Shown here piece after piece: positions 11,493 to 21,425 of a DNA stretch of 64,000 nucleotides. Below the pieces are notes generated by a model. The model saw nothing but the letters and a program-made list of their open reading frames with translations. It was not told where the DNA came from and searched no databases. Location: positions 20,602,501 through 20,666,500 of the forward strand of contig CM049400.1 of NCBI GenBank assembly GCA_026929865.2. Reading direction: 5' to 3'. Position 1 is the first letter of the stretch, and each line of letters begins with the position of its first letter. A program made the translations under genes and the position numbers. This DNA is from Hyperoplus lanceolatus (lineage: Eukaryota; Chordata; Actinopteri; Uranoscopiformes; Ammodytidae).

Positions 11493-12472
11493 AAAAATGC
11501 GATTAATCGCGAGTTAAAGGTACTACGAGTAAGTCGCAAATGCATGCACACCTTGAACAAAGTGTAGGTTTTAACGACGTCAGCCAGCTCGGAAGCTGTT
11601 TTCAGCTCGTGCAGGGAGTGCAAGATTCAAATAATCAGGAAGCAATATGGTGCGTGTCCGTGTTGAAAGTGTGGAGGGGCACCGGACTCTTCGGCTCTGT
11701 ATTCATGAGGACATTGCTACTCCACCACTACAAGGCTAAACACAACTACTGCAATGAGTTGATGCATTGTCACCTTCCTCACGGAGCTGAACGAGTCCGT
11801 GTCCTCACAATGCTAATGAACGAGATGCTGTGCTGGTTAGTATGGATCACGATGAGGTAATGTGTTTATGTTGTAAACATTGACTATTTCTGAGATGAAT
11901 AGCTAGTCACCTGATGATTTCATGAGGCAGCAAACTTTGTTTTAGTAGGCTACCGCTCATTCATTTAGGAGTAAACACTGCAGTCTAGGTTCGCTCGCGT
12001 GAAATTGTGTATATACGTTGCTTGGCAACGCCCTCCCGCCCGCCTATCACTCTCCCTTTTAGCTTTTCTTCATTGCATTTTATTTTTTTTCTTTGATGGT
12101 CTGTCTCTATATCAGTCATTATGAACAAACAACTGTCTCAAACAGGCTCCGCCCCTTCCTCACCTGGAGCCATAGGCTTCTCAAATCGCGTTCCTGCGCC
12201 GCACTGAAATCTGCGACCACACAGATATGTGACCATAGAGCATGCACGTGTGAACCGAAAATCGTGTCTGGGTGTACGACCAGATCAAATGCAGTAATAA
12301 AAACTATATAAAAGTCTTTCTTTGCACAGATGGTCTCGCTTATACATAATTTATGATTATGAGAGGAAACATGAGGCTGTTTAAAAGATATTTAAATGTT
12401 ACTCGTTGCTGCTTTAACTATGACATTAATGCATTTAATCGCGATTAAATATTTTATTTTTTTGACAGCACT
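11493..12472. mobile_element. hAT-like palindromic element (GATTAATCGCG termini), interrupted
   Basis: ATGCGATTAATCGCGAGTTAA on the left in parts and the ATTTAATCGCGATTAAAT block at 12433-12450 on the right form inverted ends. The right side terminates in TTTGACAGCACTAG, a common fish hAT-type terminus. The left terminus is eroded. The middle is occupied by the TTAA element at 11518-12413. Confidence 0.55.
11518..12413 (-). mobile_element. TTAA-flanked DNA element, copy 1 (inverted)
   Basis: The element is bounded by TTAA (11514-11517 and 12414-12417) with inverted ends AGGTACTACGAG / CTCGTTGCTGCT. Removing it rejoins GAGTTAACTATGAC inside the surrounding palindromic repeat. It is related, in reverse orientation, to 13486-14360; shared blocks include a hairpin region near 11680-11800. 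The TTAA duplication points to the piggyBac or Kolobok type. No transposase is seen. Confidence 0.65.
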
Positions 12473-12796
12473 AGTTTATATACACATGTGTTTTGTTGAA
12501 TGAATGTTGTTTTTTTCATGACTTCATTATATTTGTGACCCTTCAAATAAAGTGGTGACCTGGTCCGTCTTATTCACACCATTTAAGATAACTCAATTCA
12601 ATTCAAGGTCACCACTCTATAAGTTAGTTAAAGTGTTAACTCTTTCGGTAATCTTAATATACAGCATTAACTAAATGTGCATATCAGGACTTTGATTTGC
12701 TTTTTTCTTACCTTTCCAAACCAGCCTTTCCCCAGTTTGTGTCCATTATTAGCCATTTAGTCTGTTTCACATGCTGCTCTGACTGTGTTCTTTCAG

Positions 12797-12857
12797 GAGA
12801 CACTTCATGGCTGCAAGATGAGTGTGAGGAGATGAAGACAACTGAATGTCCAGCTGG
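12797..12857 (+). CDS. enpp2: enpp2-like exon a (end of second SMB linker)
   Basis: A 61-bp exon between the acceptor TTCTTTCAG and the donor GTACGT. It encodes GDTSWLQDECEEMKTTECPAG in two parts, matching the segment between the second somatomedin-B domain and the catalytic domain of autotaxin (GDSHWVDDDCEE...ECPAG in the mammalian protein). It ends in phase 2 and joins exon b in frame. Exons coding for the signal peptide and SMB domains are not found upstream in this window. Confidence 0.85.
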
Positions 12858-12950
12858 GTACGTTTCCATCTAAGTAGTGAATAAAGAGAGCACATGAGAA
12901 ATGAACTCAGCTGACCAACCATCATATAATCCCATTCATTACTCTGCTGA

Positions 12951-12976
12951 TGTGTGTGTGTGTGTGTGTGTGTGTG
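12951..12976 (+). repeat. (TG)13 tract replacing the polypyrimidine tract of exon b
   Basis: An uninterrupted TG repeat ending four bases before the exon b boundary (TGTGGCAG, then exon). The usual C/T-rich tract is absent, so on RNA this acceptor is preceded by a UG repeat. Confidence 0.95.
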
Positions 12977-12980
12977 GCAG

Positions 12981-13078
12981 GTTTGTGCGCCCGCCGCTCA
13001 TCATGCTGTCAGTGGATGGATTTAGAGCTTCTTACATGAAGAGAGGAAGCGCGGTTATACCCAACATTGAGAAACTGA
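12981..13078 (+). CDS. enpp2: enpp2-like exon b (start of catalytic phosphodiesterase domain)
   Basis: A 98-bp exon encoding [20 protein letters not shown] and then [12 protein letters not shown]. It matches the start of the autotaxin phosphodiesterase domain, including the zinc-binding Asp of SVDGFRA. FVRPPLI and SYMK-GS are characteristic of ENPP2 rather than ENPP1 or ENPP3. The acceptor is GGCAG after a TG repeat; the donor is GTAAGA at 13079. The frame is open and in phase with its neighbours. Autotaxin is a secreted lysophospholipase D that makes lysophosphatidic acid. Confidence 0.9.
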
Positions 13079-13220
13079 GTAAGACCTGGATGGGATTATG
13101 AGAATGATTTGGTTTAGCTATTTTGTTGAAAACTGTTAAAATTGTGATTTATGGAGCCATGAGCAGGGTAAGGGATAGGGACAGTCAATAACTGATTTTC
13201 ACTCTGTTTTCTCTTTTCAG

Positions 13221-13300
13221 GAACATGTGGAACACATGCTCCATACATGAGGCCTGTTTACCCCTCCCAAAACTTTCCCCACCTTATTCACTGGCCAACG
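13221..13300 (+). CDS. enpp2: enpp2-like exon c (nucleophile exon), anomalous
   Basis: An 80-bp exon between TCTTTTCAG and GTAGGC. The first half reads [14 protein letters not shown], a strong autotaxin match. The second half, read literally, is [12 protein letters not shown] where the family has a TKTFPNLYTLAT-type sequence. The catalytic threonine therefore appears as Asn. The DNA can be reconciled with the normal sequence by four one-base homopolymer changes that cancel in length (extra C near 13267, missing A near 13280, missing T near 13285, extra A near 13297). This is either sequencing error or a decaying copy; phase into exon d is kept. Confidence 0.8.
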
Positions 13301-13485
13301 GTAGGCACAGGAGCATTGATGCTGTCAACATTCATGTTGCTGAGGCTACAGCTGAAGCAGAAAAAGTTAGCATTCGAATTAGCTAATTTTTACAAATAAG
13401 ATTTTTCTGTTGAAAATTGTTAACATGCGCAGTTAAGTTTTTACTCCAGTTAAAGTACCAAAGCTGTTTGCTTGAAAATACTTAA

Positions 13486-14360
13486 AGCGGCTACGGAGGA
13501 ATTTTAAATATCTTTAAAACAGCATAATTTTTCCTCTGATAATCATAAATTACCTTTAACAGCCAACGAAACCATCAGTGCAAAGAAAGACGTTTTTATA
13601 TAGTTTTTGTTAATGCCTTTGGTCTGGCCACACACCCAGTCCGATTTTCGGCTTGCGGGTGCAGGCTTTATGGTCACATATTCGTATTGGTCGCAGATTT
13701 CAGTGTAGCGCAGCAACGCGATTTGAGTAGCCTATTCCTCCAGGTACGGGAAGGGGACCCTTGTTATAGACAGTTATTTGTCGTCATAATGGCTGATAAC
13801 GGGCCAGAACCATCAAAGAAAAAAAGAAAATTCAATGAAGAACAACTAAAAGCTAAAAGGGAGAGTGATAGACGGGCGGAAGGAGGGTGTAAACAACCTA
13901 ACGGGAGTGAACTAGTCATGCAGTGTTTACTCCTAAGTGAATCAACGGTACTAAAACAAAGTTTACTTTGCTTCATCATCATCAAATGACCATTTTTTTA
14001 TCTGAAATAGTCATTATTTATAACAACATAAACAAATTATCTCATCGTGATCCATACTGCTGTCTCTCGTTCATTCGCTTTCTGTGAGGGCACGGAATCT
14101 TTCAGCTCCGTGAGAGTGGCTATTGACACTGCATCAATTCATTGCAATCAGGTGTGTGTGGCATTAGTTGATGCAGTGTCACTAACCACTCTCACAGAGA
14201 CGAAAAGAGTCTGTGCCCTCACACTTTCAACACAGAGATGCACTATATTGCGTCCTAATCATTTGACACTCGCAGCGGCCTGCACGCGCTAGAAAACAGC
14301 TTTACGTAAAAATACTACCGCTTTTGTCCAAAGGGGCTGCCACATTTCCTCATAGCCACT
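13486..14360 (+). mobile_element. TTAA-flanked DNA element, copy 2, in enpp2 intron
   Basis: An 875-bp element with TTAA on each side (13482-13485 and 14361-14364) and inverted ends AGCGGCTACGGAGGAA / TTTCCTCATAGCCACT. It lies in the intron between exons c and d. At 13789 a short open frame starts MADNGPEPSKKKRKFNEEQL, rich in basic residues like the N-terminus of some fish transposon proteins, and it stops within 70 codons. It contains the hairpin at 14084-14222. Confidence 0.7.
14084..14222. repeat. Long imperfect hairpin within the TTAA element
   Basis: GTGAGGGCACGGA... at 14084 pairs with ...GTCTGTGCCCTCAC ending at 14222. The arms are about 55 bp (also GAGAGTGG / CCACTCTC and GACACTGCATCAA / TTGATGCAGTGTC) with a loop of about 30 bp. 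Related blocks occur in the copy at 11518-12413. Confidence 0.75.
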
Positions 14361-15116
14361 TTAAGTAATTAAAAGTACAAAGCGTAGATTTTTGATAGAT
14401 ATAGGAAAAGGATTAATGTAGAACTCTGGTTCCAACAAGACAATGGGATCAAATGGAGAAGCATAGTGACGCATATTTTGCTCACATTATAATTTTATAA
14501 AATTACATCTTAATCATTGGTCAACTCATTAACTTACAATCATGACCACATGGGAAAACGTAATACAAAATGTTTATCTGGAGAGAGAAGAACCTTTCTA
14601 AGCCTCAACGTGCTTTCTCAGGTTGGACAGAGAGTTCTTGACAGCAGAGATGTAGTTTGTTTGGCTTTAAACATAGTCTAAACATTTGAAGCAGTAAGAC
14701 TAATTTCTGATATCTGGAACATTGTCTAGAGATATAGCCATGGCTTCTCTGATTTGGTCGCAGATTGTTCTCCATCATCTAGCAACAGATTAATCTCCTT
14801 CTCACCAAAAGCACAATTTGGTCTGAATGAAAGAGTGCACCTGGGTGACTTTATTTGGGTATCCACTTGAGAACAAGCTGAGAGCGGGTACTGTGATTGG
14901 TTTGTATGAGGAACAAAGTGTGTGGCCAATTGCATTTAAGAAAATAAAAAATAAAAAGCTGACACAAAGCTTAGCTTGTTTAGGAAGTAGAATCACCCAG
15001 TGATTGCATATTCGGTATAGTTTATCTTTAAATATTCTTGTACAAAAACATAAACACCAAGTGCACTTGACCAGTGTTACTGGCTAAAGCATCATCTCAA
15101 TTTGAATTTCTTTCAG

Positions 15117-15236
15117 GGTCTCTACCCAGAGTCGCATGGTATTGTTGGCAATTCCATGTATGATCCTGTATTCAATGCCATTTTCACCATGAGAAGCAAA
15201 GAGAAACTTAATCACCGATGGTGGGGAGGGCAGCCA
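15117..15236 (+). CDS. enpp2: enpp2-like exon d (catalytic domain)
   Basis: A 120-bp exon after TTTCTTTCAG and before GTAAGT. It encodes [19 protein letters not shown], then [11 protein letters not shown] and [29 protein letters not shown] and HRWWGGQP are near-identical to autotaxin; ENPP1/3 have IIDNKMYDP and a different end. It is the last exon of this gene that I can find. The expected next exon (LW-TA-KQG type) is absent through 64000. Confidence 0.92.
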
Positions 15237-15477
15237 GTAAGTATTGTCTCGCCTCGCCTCTCTGTTCTTTTTACCATCTGTAGTTCTATTCACACTATGT
15301 ATTGATGCACACAAGATGACGAGGATTTTCGGTAACACTTTATTTGAAGGTGTATTCATAAGACTGTCATAAGACTGTCATGATACCTGTCATGAACATT
15401 ATGAATGGTTATGACTGTTGTCATAAAGTGTCATTCGTTCAATTATGTCACGTTTAATGCAACATTGACATTGTCTG

Positions 15478-15620
15478 AGATATCTTTGTTATGACAACCT
15501 GACATAAGCTGAGACAAAATAACCTGTCGATGTCTTTGTAATGACAACCTGACATAAGCTAAGACAAAATATCTTATTGATGTCTTGGTTATGTCGACTT
15601 GACATTAACCAATAACATGA
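15478..15620. repeat. Subterminal tandem repeat (about 57-bp units), left arm
   Basis: Repeated units built on TATGACAACCTGACATAAGC followed by TGAGACAAAAT..., in about two and a half copies. They are mirrored in the right arm at about 19615-19810. Confidence 0.8.
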
Positions 15621-16712
15621 CATAACATGATCCTGCTAGCCTTGTTATCCGTTCAAACGAGCCCCGTGAAAATCCGCGTTTATACGATCCCCCAATCCAT
15701 CTTGGTAGATACTTGCTTAAAGGCCTACTTCACCGGTTTGAATATGAAGGTGTATTGAATTCTGAGATCCTATGTAGTATAAATGTGCGAAAAAAATTTA
15801 AATCGGTTCATCCTAGCCTGAGAAAAGGCAGAAATAGTGTTTTTTTCGTGACATCACAGAAAGAGAAATATAGGGTTAAAAAAAAACTTACTTTGTAAAT
15901 ATTACTGTGATGTCTTTTACTGTGACATCAGCTTAAACACAAAAGGAGGGCAAATGGCACTCAGCTTCCAAACTTCAGCATATAACTAGTGCAAACTTTT
16001 AAGTGAATACGGTGCTTAAACAGGCAGATTGCAGATCACCAAATCATAGAGCTATTAGCACACACAATAATAACAGAAATATACATTAGATAAGGTTGAA
16101 GTAAATAAAAGATAAATAAAATAAATAGAATAAATGAGACTGTGAATGCCTACTGCCCTGGCAGTGCGTAGTATGGAGCATGACAACCAGCTAACATTTA
16201 AAAGCCCAATAAAGAATAAAAGACACAAGGCTTGACTTTTCTTGTTTCTTCGTGAATATTGTATTGGCAGGTTTTTCTTTGTAAAACTATAACATAGACA
16301 TGAAAAAAAAATCAATATACGGCAGACAGTACCAGACCTATACAGACAGTAGACAATACAAGGTAAGTATACACAACTATGCTATTCCTATTTAAGTATT
16401 AAACAACACATGACTGTAAAAACACAGTTCAGCATGTATGACAAAGTATAGTGAGCTAGCAAACAATTAGCTTCTGTAGTAGTCTACATGCTAGCTAGCA
16501 GAGCCACATGTGCAATCAAATAAACATAAAAGTAGCTTACTTTACATTCTTATACCTGAAAGCTAATTTTAACATTACAAACTATCAACACTTACAGACA
16601 ACTAGTCTCCAAGGCAAAGGCGTAATAAAGAAATACTCAACAGAATTTATCTGTAGGCTTAGGCTATGCTATTCCTGAACTGCATAAAACTGTGAATAAA
16701 ATGTAGGCTACA

Positions 16713-16975
16713 TAAAACACCGGAGATTTGGCGCTAGATCCTGTATGCAACACGTGAGACAGAGGGCTCACTCTGACGCTTTTTCCAAAAACCAAGGTAA
16801 AATTAAAATATGAACACTTCATATTTACTTAGAAAACCTTCTAATAAACAATAATTACTGACTTATATGTCTATATTATATATTTTCATTTTATCTTGTT
16901 TTTTGGAAAAAGTGTCAGAGTGAGCCCTCTGTCATGTGTTGCATACAGGATCTTCGCGCCAAATCTCCGGTGTTT
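16713..16975. repeat. Inverted repeat within the 4.5-kb element
   Basis: Arms 16713-16797 and 16905-16975 pair: CACCGGAGATTTGGCG with CGCCAAATCTCCGGTG, and GAGGGCTCACTCTGAC with GTCAGAGTGAGCCCTC. The spacer of about 107 bp is AT-rich. Confidence 0.85.
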
Positions 16976-17735
16976 CATCATAGAGACATTGCATGAAATA
17001 GGCCACGCCCATCGTGGGGGAAAACATTGAACAGCGCTCCATCCACTTTGTATTGAAGGAGACCTGTCTTCTGCAAACAAACTTAATTAAAATGTAATCA
17101 AACATCCACTGAAGAAAAAACGTTACTTTCTTGAAAGCTACGACTTTTGTTTGTCTATATGAGCTGTTTTTGTGAAATAATTGAGTAGTTTTCAATATTG
17201 AGGTGTTTTTGTCCGGTCGGACCGGGTCGGACCCATCGTGGGGGAAACCGTTGAAATTTGTTGTATTGAAGGAGACCTGTCTTCTGCAAACAAACTTAAT
17301 TAAAACGTAATCGAACATCCATTTAACAAAAAACTGTTACTTACGACTCTTGTCTGTCCATAATGAAGCTGTTTTGTGGGAAAAATTATTGAGTAATTCT
17401 CTCATTGGTTGAGGTGTTTTTTTCCTGTCCGTGAGGGTTAGCTTCATGTTTAGCCTACAGCAGAAGGCTAACATTAGCCTAGCATTCAGATACATTAAGA
17501 AAGAGTTTTGTCTCGATATTGAAAATTACTCAATACTTTTTCACCAAAACAGCTCGTATAGACAGACAAGAGTCGTGGCTTTAAAGAAAGTAACTTGAAT
17601 TTGTGAAAGGCATGTCGTATTACGTTTATTAAGTTTGTTTGCCGAATACGGGTGTCATTCAATATAAAGTGGATGGAGCACTGTGTATTGTTTTCCCCCA
17701 CGATGGGCGTGGCCTCAGATTATAACGCGTTATGC
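16976..17735. repeat. Nested palindromic repeat with internal direct copies
   Basis: CATAGAGACATTGCATG... with GGCCACGCCCATCGTGGGGG (17001-17020) is mirrored by CCCCCACGATGGGCGTGGCC (17696-17715) and GCACTGTCTCTATG. Inside, the block GAAGGAGACCTGTCTTCTGC occurs twice in direct orientation (about 17055 and 17267), with an inverted, more diverged version at 17500-17700. Confidence 0.75.
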
Positions 17736-17758
17736 ACTGTCTCTATGTAGCTTACGTT

Positions 17759-18358
17759 CAGTGTTGCCAACTTACCGATTTTTTCGCTATATTTAGCGAC
17801 TTTTCAGTCCCCCCCTGGCGACTTTTCTTTCAAATCTAGCTTTTTTCTGGTGTAATTGGTGACTTTTTCGCCGAAGGAAGTATCACTTTTAACGCTTCTC
17901 AACGAGCAGCGGGAGCCTCCCCGCCCGTCCCCGTAATGAAAGATTGACAGACGGCCTGGTCCTCGCGCAGCAGCCCTCCCAGCTGGTGGTCAGAGCAGGA
18001 GATACACCCTCTGCGCTCGTGTTCCGTTAGCATCACTATTAGCAGTTAGCAGCTTTTCCCACCTCTTCTACAGTCTACGAGTGGTAATTCAAAATGTTAT
18101 GCTTTTTTAAACCATGAAAGCATGTATGATTACTGCTAGACTTAACATTATCACGTTGGTTGTTTATTGTCACGTTCATAACACTAAAACCTCATCTATT
18201 CTAATATTACTGTGTAAAAACCCTGTCTACAACATAGGTTTTAGTAACATCAAATAATCTACAAATATGCAAATTAGGCGATGACGTCATCTGGCGACTT
18301 CTAGCAACTTTTTGGACAGCCAATAGCTACTTTCCTTACTGAAGAGTTGGCAACACTG
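17759..18358. mobile_element. hAT MITE, 600 bp (CAGTGTTGCCAACT ends)
   Basis: Inverted ends CAGTGTTGCCAACT / AGTTGGCAACACTG are flanked by CTTACGTT (17751-17758) and CTTACATT (18359-18366), an 8-bp duplication with one mismatch. No coding capacity. A second, truncated, reverse-oriented copy lies at about 32965-33297. Confidence 0.88.
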
Positions 18359-19392
18359 CTTACATTTGGTTCACAATTTTATGCAGTCTACAGTAACAAC
18401 ATAGCCTACAGATACATGCTGCTGCGTATTTCTTTATTACGCCTTTGCCTTGGAGACTATTTGTCTATAAGTGTTGTTAGTTTGTAATGTTAACATTAGC
18501 TTTCAGGTGTAAGAATGTAAAGTAAGCTACTTTTATGTTTATTTGATTGCACATGTGGCTCTGTTAGCTAGCATGTAGACTACTACAGGAGCTAACTGTT
18601 TGGTAGCTCACTATACTTTGTCATAAATCCTAAGCTGGGTTTTTACAGTCATGTGCTGTTTTATACTTAAATAGGAATATAAATAGGCACTGCCAGGGCA
18701 GTAGGCCTACACAGTCTCTTTTATTTATTTATCTTCTATTTACTTCAACCTGATCTAATGTATATTTCTGTTATTATTGTGTGTGCTAATAGCTTTATGA
18801 TTTGCTGATCTGCAATATGCCTGTTAAAGCATCGTATTCACTTAAAAGTTTGCACTAGTTATATGCTGAAGCTAACAGGCCCACAACGTTTGGAAGCTGA
18901 GTGCCATTTGCCCATTTGATTTTAAAGTGGTTCTTATTTGTTTTAAGTGTATGTATATATTTTTTGTTTAGTGTCTCAAAGAAAATAAAACAGACAGTCT
19001 GGACTTATATTGCTTTTGTTGAGGTATTTTCCACATGTAATACTGACATGCTTCATGCTACATCTATAAAGGGGCTACTACTGCAGTTAACACTGTGTGT
19101 GTAATTAAGTGTAATAACATTTACTGAAAAGTCCAAATTGTTTTACGTTGAGGTAATAAGGGAATAATTCATGACAGTATAATAAAGGTCTCATGACAGT
19201 AAATGTCCAAATTATATAAGAATACTCATGACATAAAGATGCTGAAACCAAATGGTTTCACTTTACTTGAGGCAAAATGAATCATTCATGACAGTATAAT
19301 AAAGGTCTCATGACAGTCAATGTCAAAACGTTCCGCATATGACAGTTTAATATAATCCTACCACATAGATCGAAATTGTTCATTTACATTAA

Positions 19393-19568
19393 AGATATTT
19401 TTGGGCACTTTTATGCTTTATTTGATAGTGCAGAGAGACAGAGGTGAAATGGGGCAGAGAGGGGAGTGACATGCAGAGAACGACCGCGGGTGGGAATCGA
19501 ACCCGGGTCTGCTGCTGGGCCCGGCCCGGGGAGGGGGACGCCTTACCAACTGAGCTAAAGGTGCCCCC
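19393..19568 (-). mobile_element. tRNA-derived SINE
   Basis: Read on the minus strand it starts GGGGGCACCTTTAGCTCAGT, with a clear Pol III A box (TAGCTCAGTTGG) and B box (GGTTCGATTCC). It continues into a non-tRNA body (CTCTGCATGTCACTCCCCTC) and an AATAAAG-containing tail. The anticodon arm is G/C-rich and disrupted and there is extra 3' body, so it is a SINE and not a tRNA gene. It sits in the right arm of the 4.5-kb element. Confidence 0.85.
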
Positions 19569-19946
19569 TACATTTGATAATTAAGCCTACTATGACATGC
19601 TTATGACAGGTCATGTTATTGGTTAATGTCAAGTCGACATCAATAATATATTTTGTCTTAGCTTATGTCAGGTTGTCATTACAAAGACATGGACAGTTTA
19701 TTGTGTCTCAGCTTATGTCAGGTTGTCATTACAAAGACATGGACAAGTTATTTTGTCTTAGCTTATGTCAGGTTGTCTTAACAAAGCAATCGACAAGTTA
19801 TTTTGAATACACCTTCAAATAAAGTGTTACCGGATTTTCTTTTTTTGTTATTTTTACTGTGGCTATGGATAATGATAATAATGTGTTCATTTCATTTGCT
19901 GCCGTGATGTAAACAAAATAGGTAGTCAGGATGCGTTGCTAACTAA

Positions 19947-20300
19947 GGGCGCACTCACACTAGGCAAGTTTGCCTGTTCTGTGGTCCAGTATGATTCCCC
20001 CCACTCCCCCGCTGGCCCGTGGTCACACTGCTCCCAAAGGCCGCGGCCCGGGCACGATTGCTCCGTCATACATAAGTCATCACGTTGTAATACAATACAT
20101 ACGTCATGACCAAGCGTCCTCGCTGCCAGAGTTAGTAGAACAACAATGGAGCACAACATTTCATATTAGGTGCCGATACAGCAAACACAGCCACACTAGT
20201 ATGCGCTACTGCATAACTTCAACAACAAGTTGATCTTCGACAACAACAACAACAACAGCGCACATGCACACCACTTTGCATTAGCGCAGAGCTAGAGTAA
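19947..20300. mobile_element. Left end of a Harbinger-like element
   Basis: GGGCGCACTCACACTAGGC and the next ~120 bp resemble the left end of 6915-7912 (GTTTGCCTGTTC, GATTCCCCC, ACTCCCCC, CTGGCCCGTG). It is preceded by TAA. The right end was not found, so the extent is uncertain. 20240-20260 is a short CAA repeat. Confidence 0.55.
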
Positions 20301-20736
20301 TACAGCATCACCATCATATCATTCCTTATGTCACTCCGTAACAAGATTGCACTTCACACATCACACACAAAAACAAGTCTTCACAGTTATTGTTATTATG
20401 TTCACCGGATGCTTTCGCAACTTCAACTTCAAAGGATTCAATAAAGTATAGCGACAATATTACAAGTGCACCGCCAGTTCATTAACACAAATTAAACATG
20501 CTTGTAGGCCTTTATGCCACATCTTTTACAAGAGCTATTCCAGCCAGAATTTTAAACCCAGGAGTAGTAGAGGTTAATCATAATAATGATAATAACGGGT
20601 TAATTTAATATGCTTATTAGCGGCATCAACACTGAAACAATATTTGTGTTTCCAACCATTACAAATAATGCTTAACAAACTAAAAGCACCACAACATTAT
20701 CGCTCCTCCTACACAGTGCAAAGTAACACTCACCCA
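20301..20736. other. Probable hAT 3' non-coding region, other end not found
   Basis: This lies directly downstream (minus-strand sense) of the hAT stop codon at 20737-20739. No CAGTGG-type terminus with CTTAATTG beside it was seen, so the hAT boundary on this side is unknown. Confidence 0.35.
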
Positions 20737-20813
20737 TCACTTGTAGAGGAAATCCATCCTCCTATCCTTTCGGAGGAAACGTTCAATGACCTCCTCATGC
20801 AGTCGGGCGTCCT
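20737..20813 (-). pseudogene. Last codons of the hAT transposase, cut off by DIRS
   Basis: On the minus strand, just left of the DIRS GTT, the frame of the hAT C-terminus (which stops at 26575 on the other side) resumes. It reads QDARLHEEVIERFLRKDRRM and then DFLYK, with a TGA at 20737-20739. This ending is the usual one for ZMYM-like hAT transposases. The two halves join in frame if the DIRS element is taken out. Confidence 0.85.
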
Positions 20814-20832
20814 GTTCTATTTCGTTCCTACT

Positions 20833-20978
20833 GACCGCCAGAGGCGGTGCTTACAGCACTGGATGTTCCATCGCGCGCATGCGCAGGTCGAGATCTTTAT
20901 ACCAACAAAGTCACCTGTGACACCTGGGTGACCCCGGGAAAGTCTATATATTCCGGAAGTCACCAGAGGTTCTGTTCC
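20833..20978. repeat. DIRS left inverted terminal repeat
   Basis: From GACCGCCAGAGGCGGTGC to CAGAGGTTCTGTTCC; the reverse complement of 26386-26531 with few differences. It includes a TATATATTCC word that could serve as a promoter. Confidence 0.9.
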
Positions 20979-21254
20979 TTTTTTCTTCTCACGGACTAGC
21001 AGGTCGCACACATTGTTGTGTGCTAATATACCACTAGCTTGTCTATAGTAGCTCGTACCTAAGGGTTGGTGCTTCGATTTGACTTCCGACCACCAAGGGC
21101 TGCGACTTGCAATTCGTTCGACTTGGCTGCGGGCCGGTCAGGGGGTGAGTAAAGTGTGAAGGCTACGCGTAGCCCGGCTACCGTGGAAGCTAATATCACT
21201 TGCTTTGATTAGATTAGGCGGCGGCTGGGTTCACAGTCGCCGTGTTATTCTTCG

Positions 21255-21425
21255 TTCGCACCGTTGTTTGTGTGTTTTTCACTAAGCCCGGTTGCTAATT
21301 GTATGCTCGAATGTATTGTCTTTCTAGCATTGTTGCACTGTTGATCGGGTGCTAAATTCGCCTAGACCGGTTGCTCACTTTGATTTAATCGACAGCGAGC
21401 GGCTTGGGAAGCCGCCGCCACAGTA
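21255..21425. repeat. DIRS leader block, duplicated at 24592-24760
   Basis: TCGCACCGTTG...CACTAAGCCCGGTTGC to CGCCGCCACAGTA recurs nearly unchanged between the RNase H and recombinase regions of the same element (24592-24760) and in copy A (about 922-1090). Confidence 0.88.

Larger units (their letters stand above)
15331..19831. mobile_element. 4.5-kb hAT-type inverted-repeat element after enpp2 exon d
   Basis: The termini GGTAACACTTTATTTGAAGG and its complement are flanked by a perfect 8-bp duplication GGATTTTC (15323-15330 and 19832-19839). Arms of roughly 1.3 kb (15331-16650 and 18420-19831) are inverted copies of each other. Near each end is a small tandem array of about 57-bp units. No transposase frame is seen. 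The centre (16700-18400) holds other palindromes and a separate hAT MITE. The 8-bp duplication assigns it to the hAT type; the terminal GGTAACACTTTA word is common in fish Angel-like repeats. Confidence 0.82.

Noticed and set aside
12797-15236. ENPP1 or ENPP3 as the gene identity
   Set aside because: [20 protein letters not shown] and HRWWGGQP are the ENPP2 forms; ENPP1/3 have different residues at these places.
19480-19568. tRNA gene on the minus strand
   Set aside because: A and B boxes are present, but the anticodon region is a disrupted G/C run and the sequence continues into a SINE body and tail.
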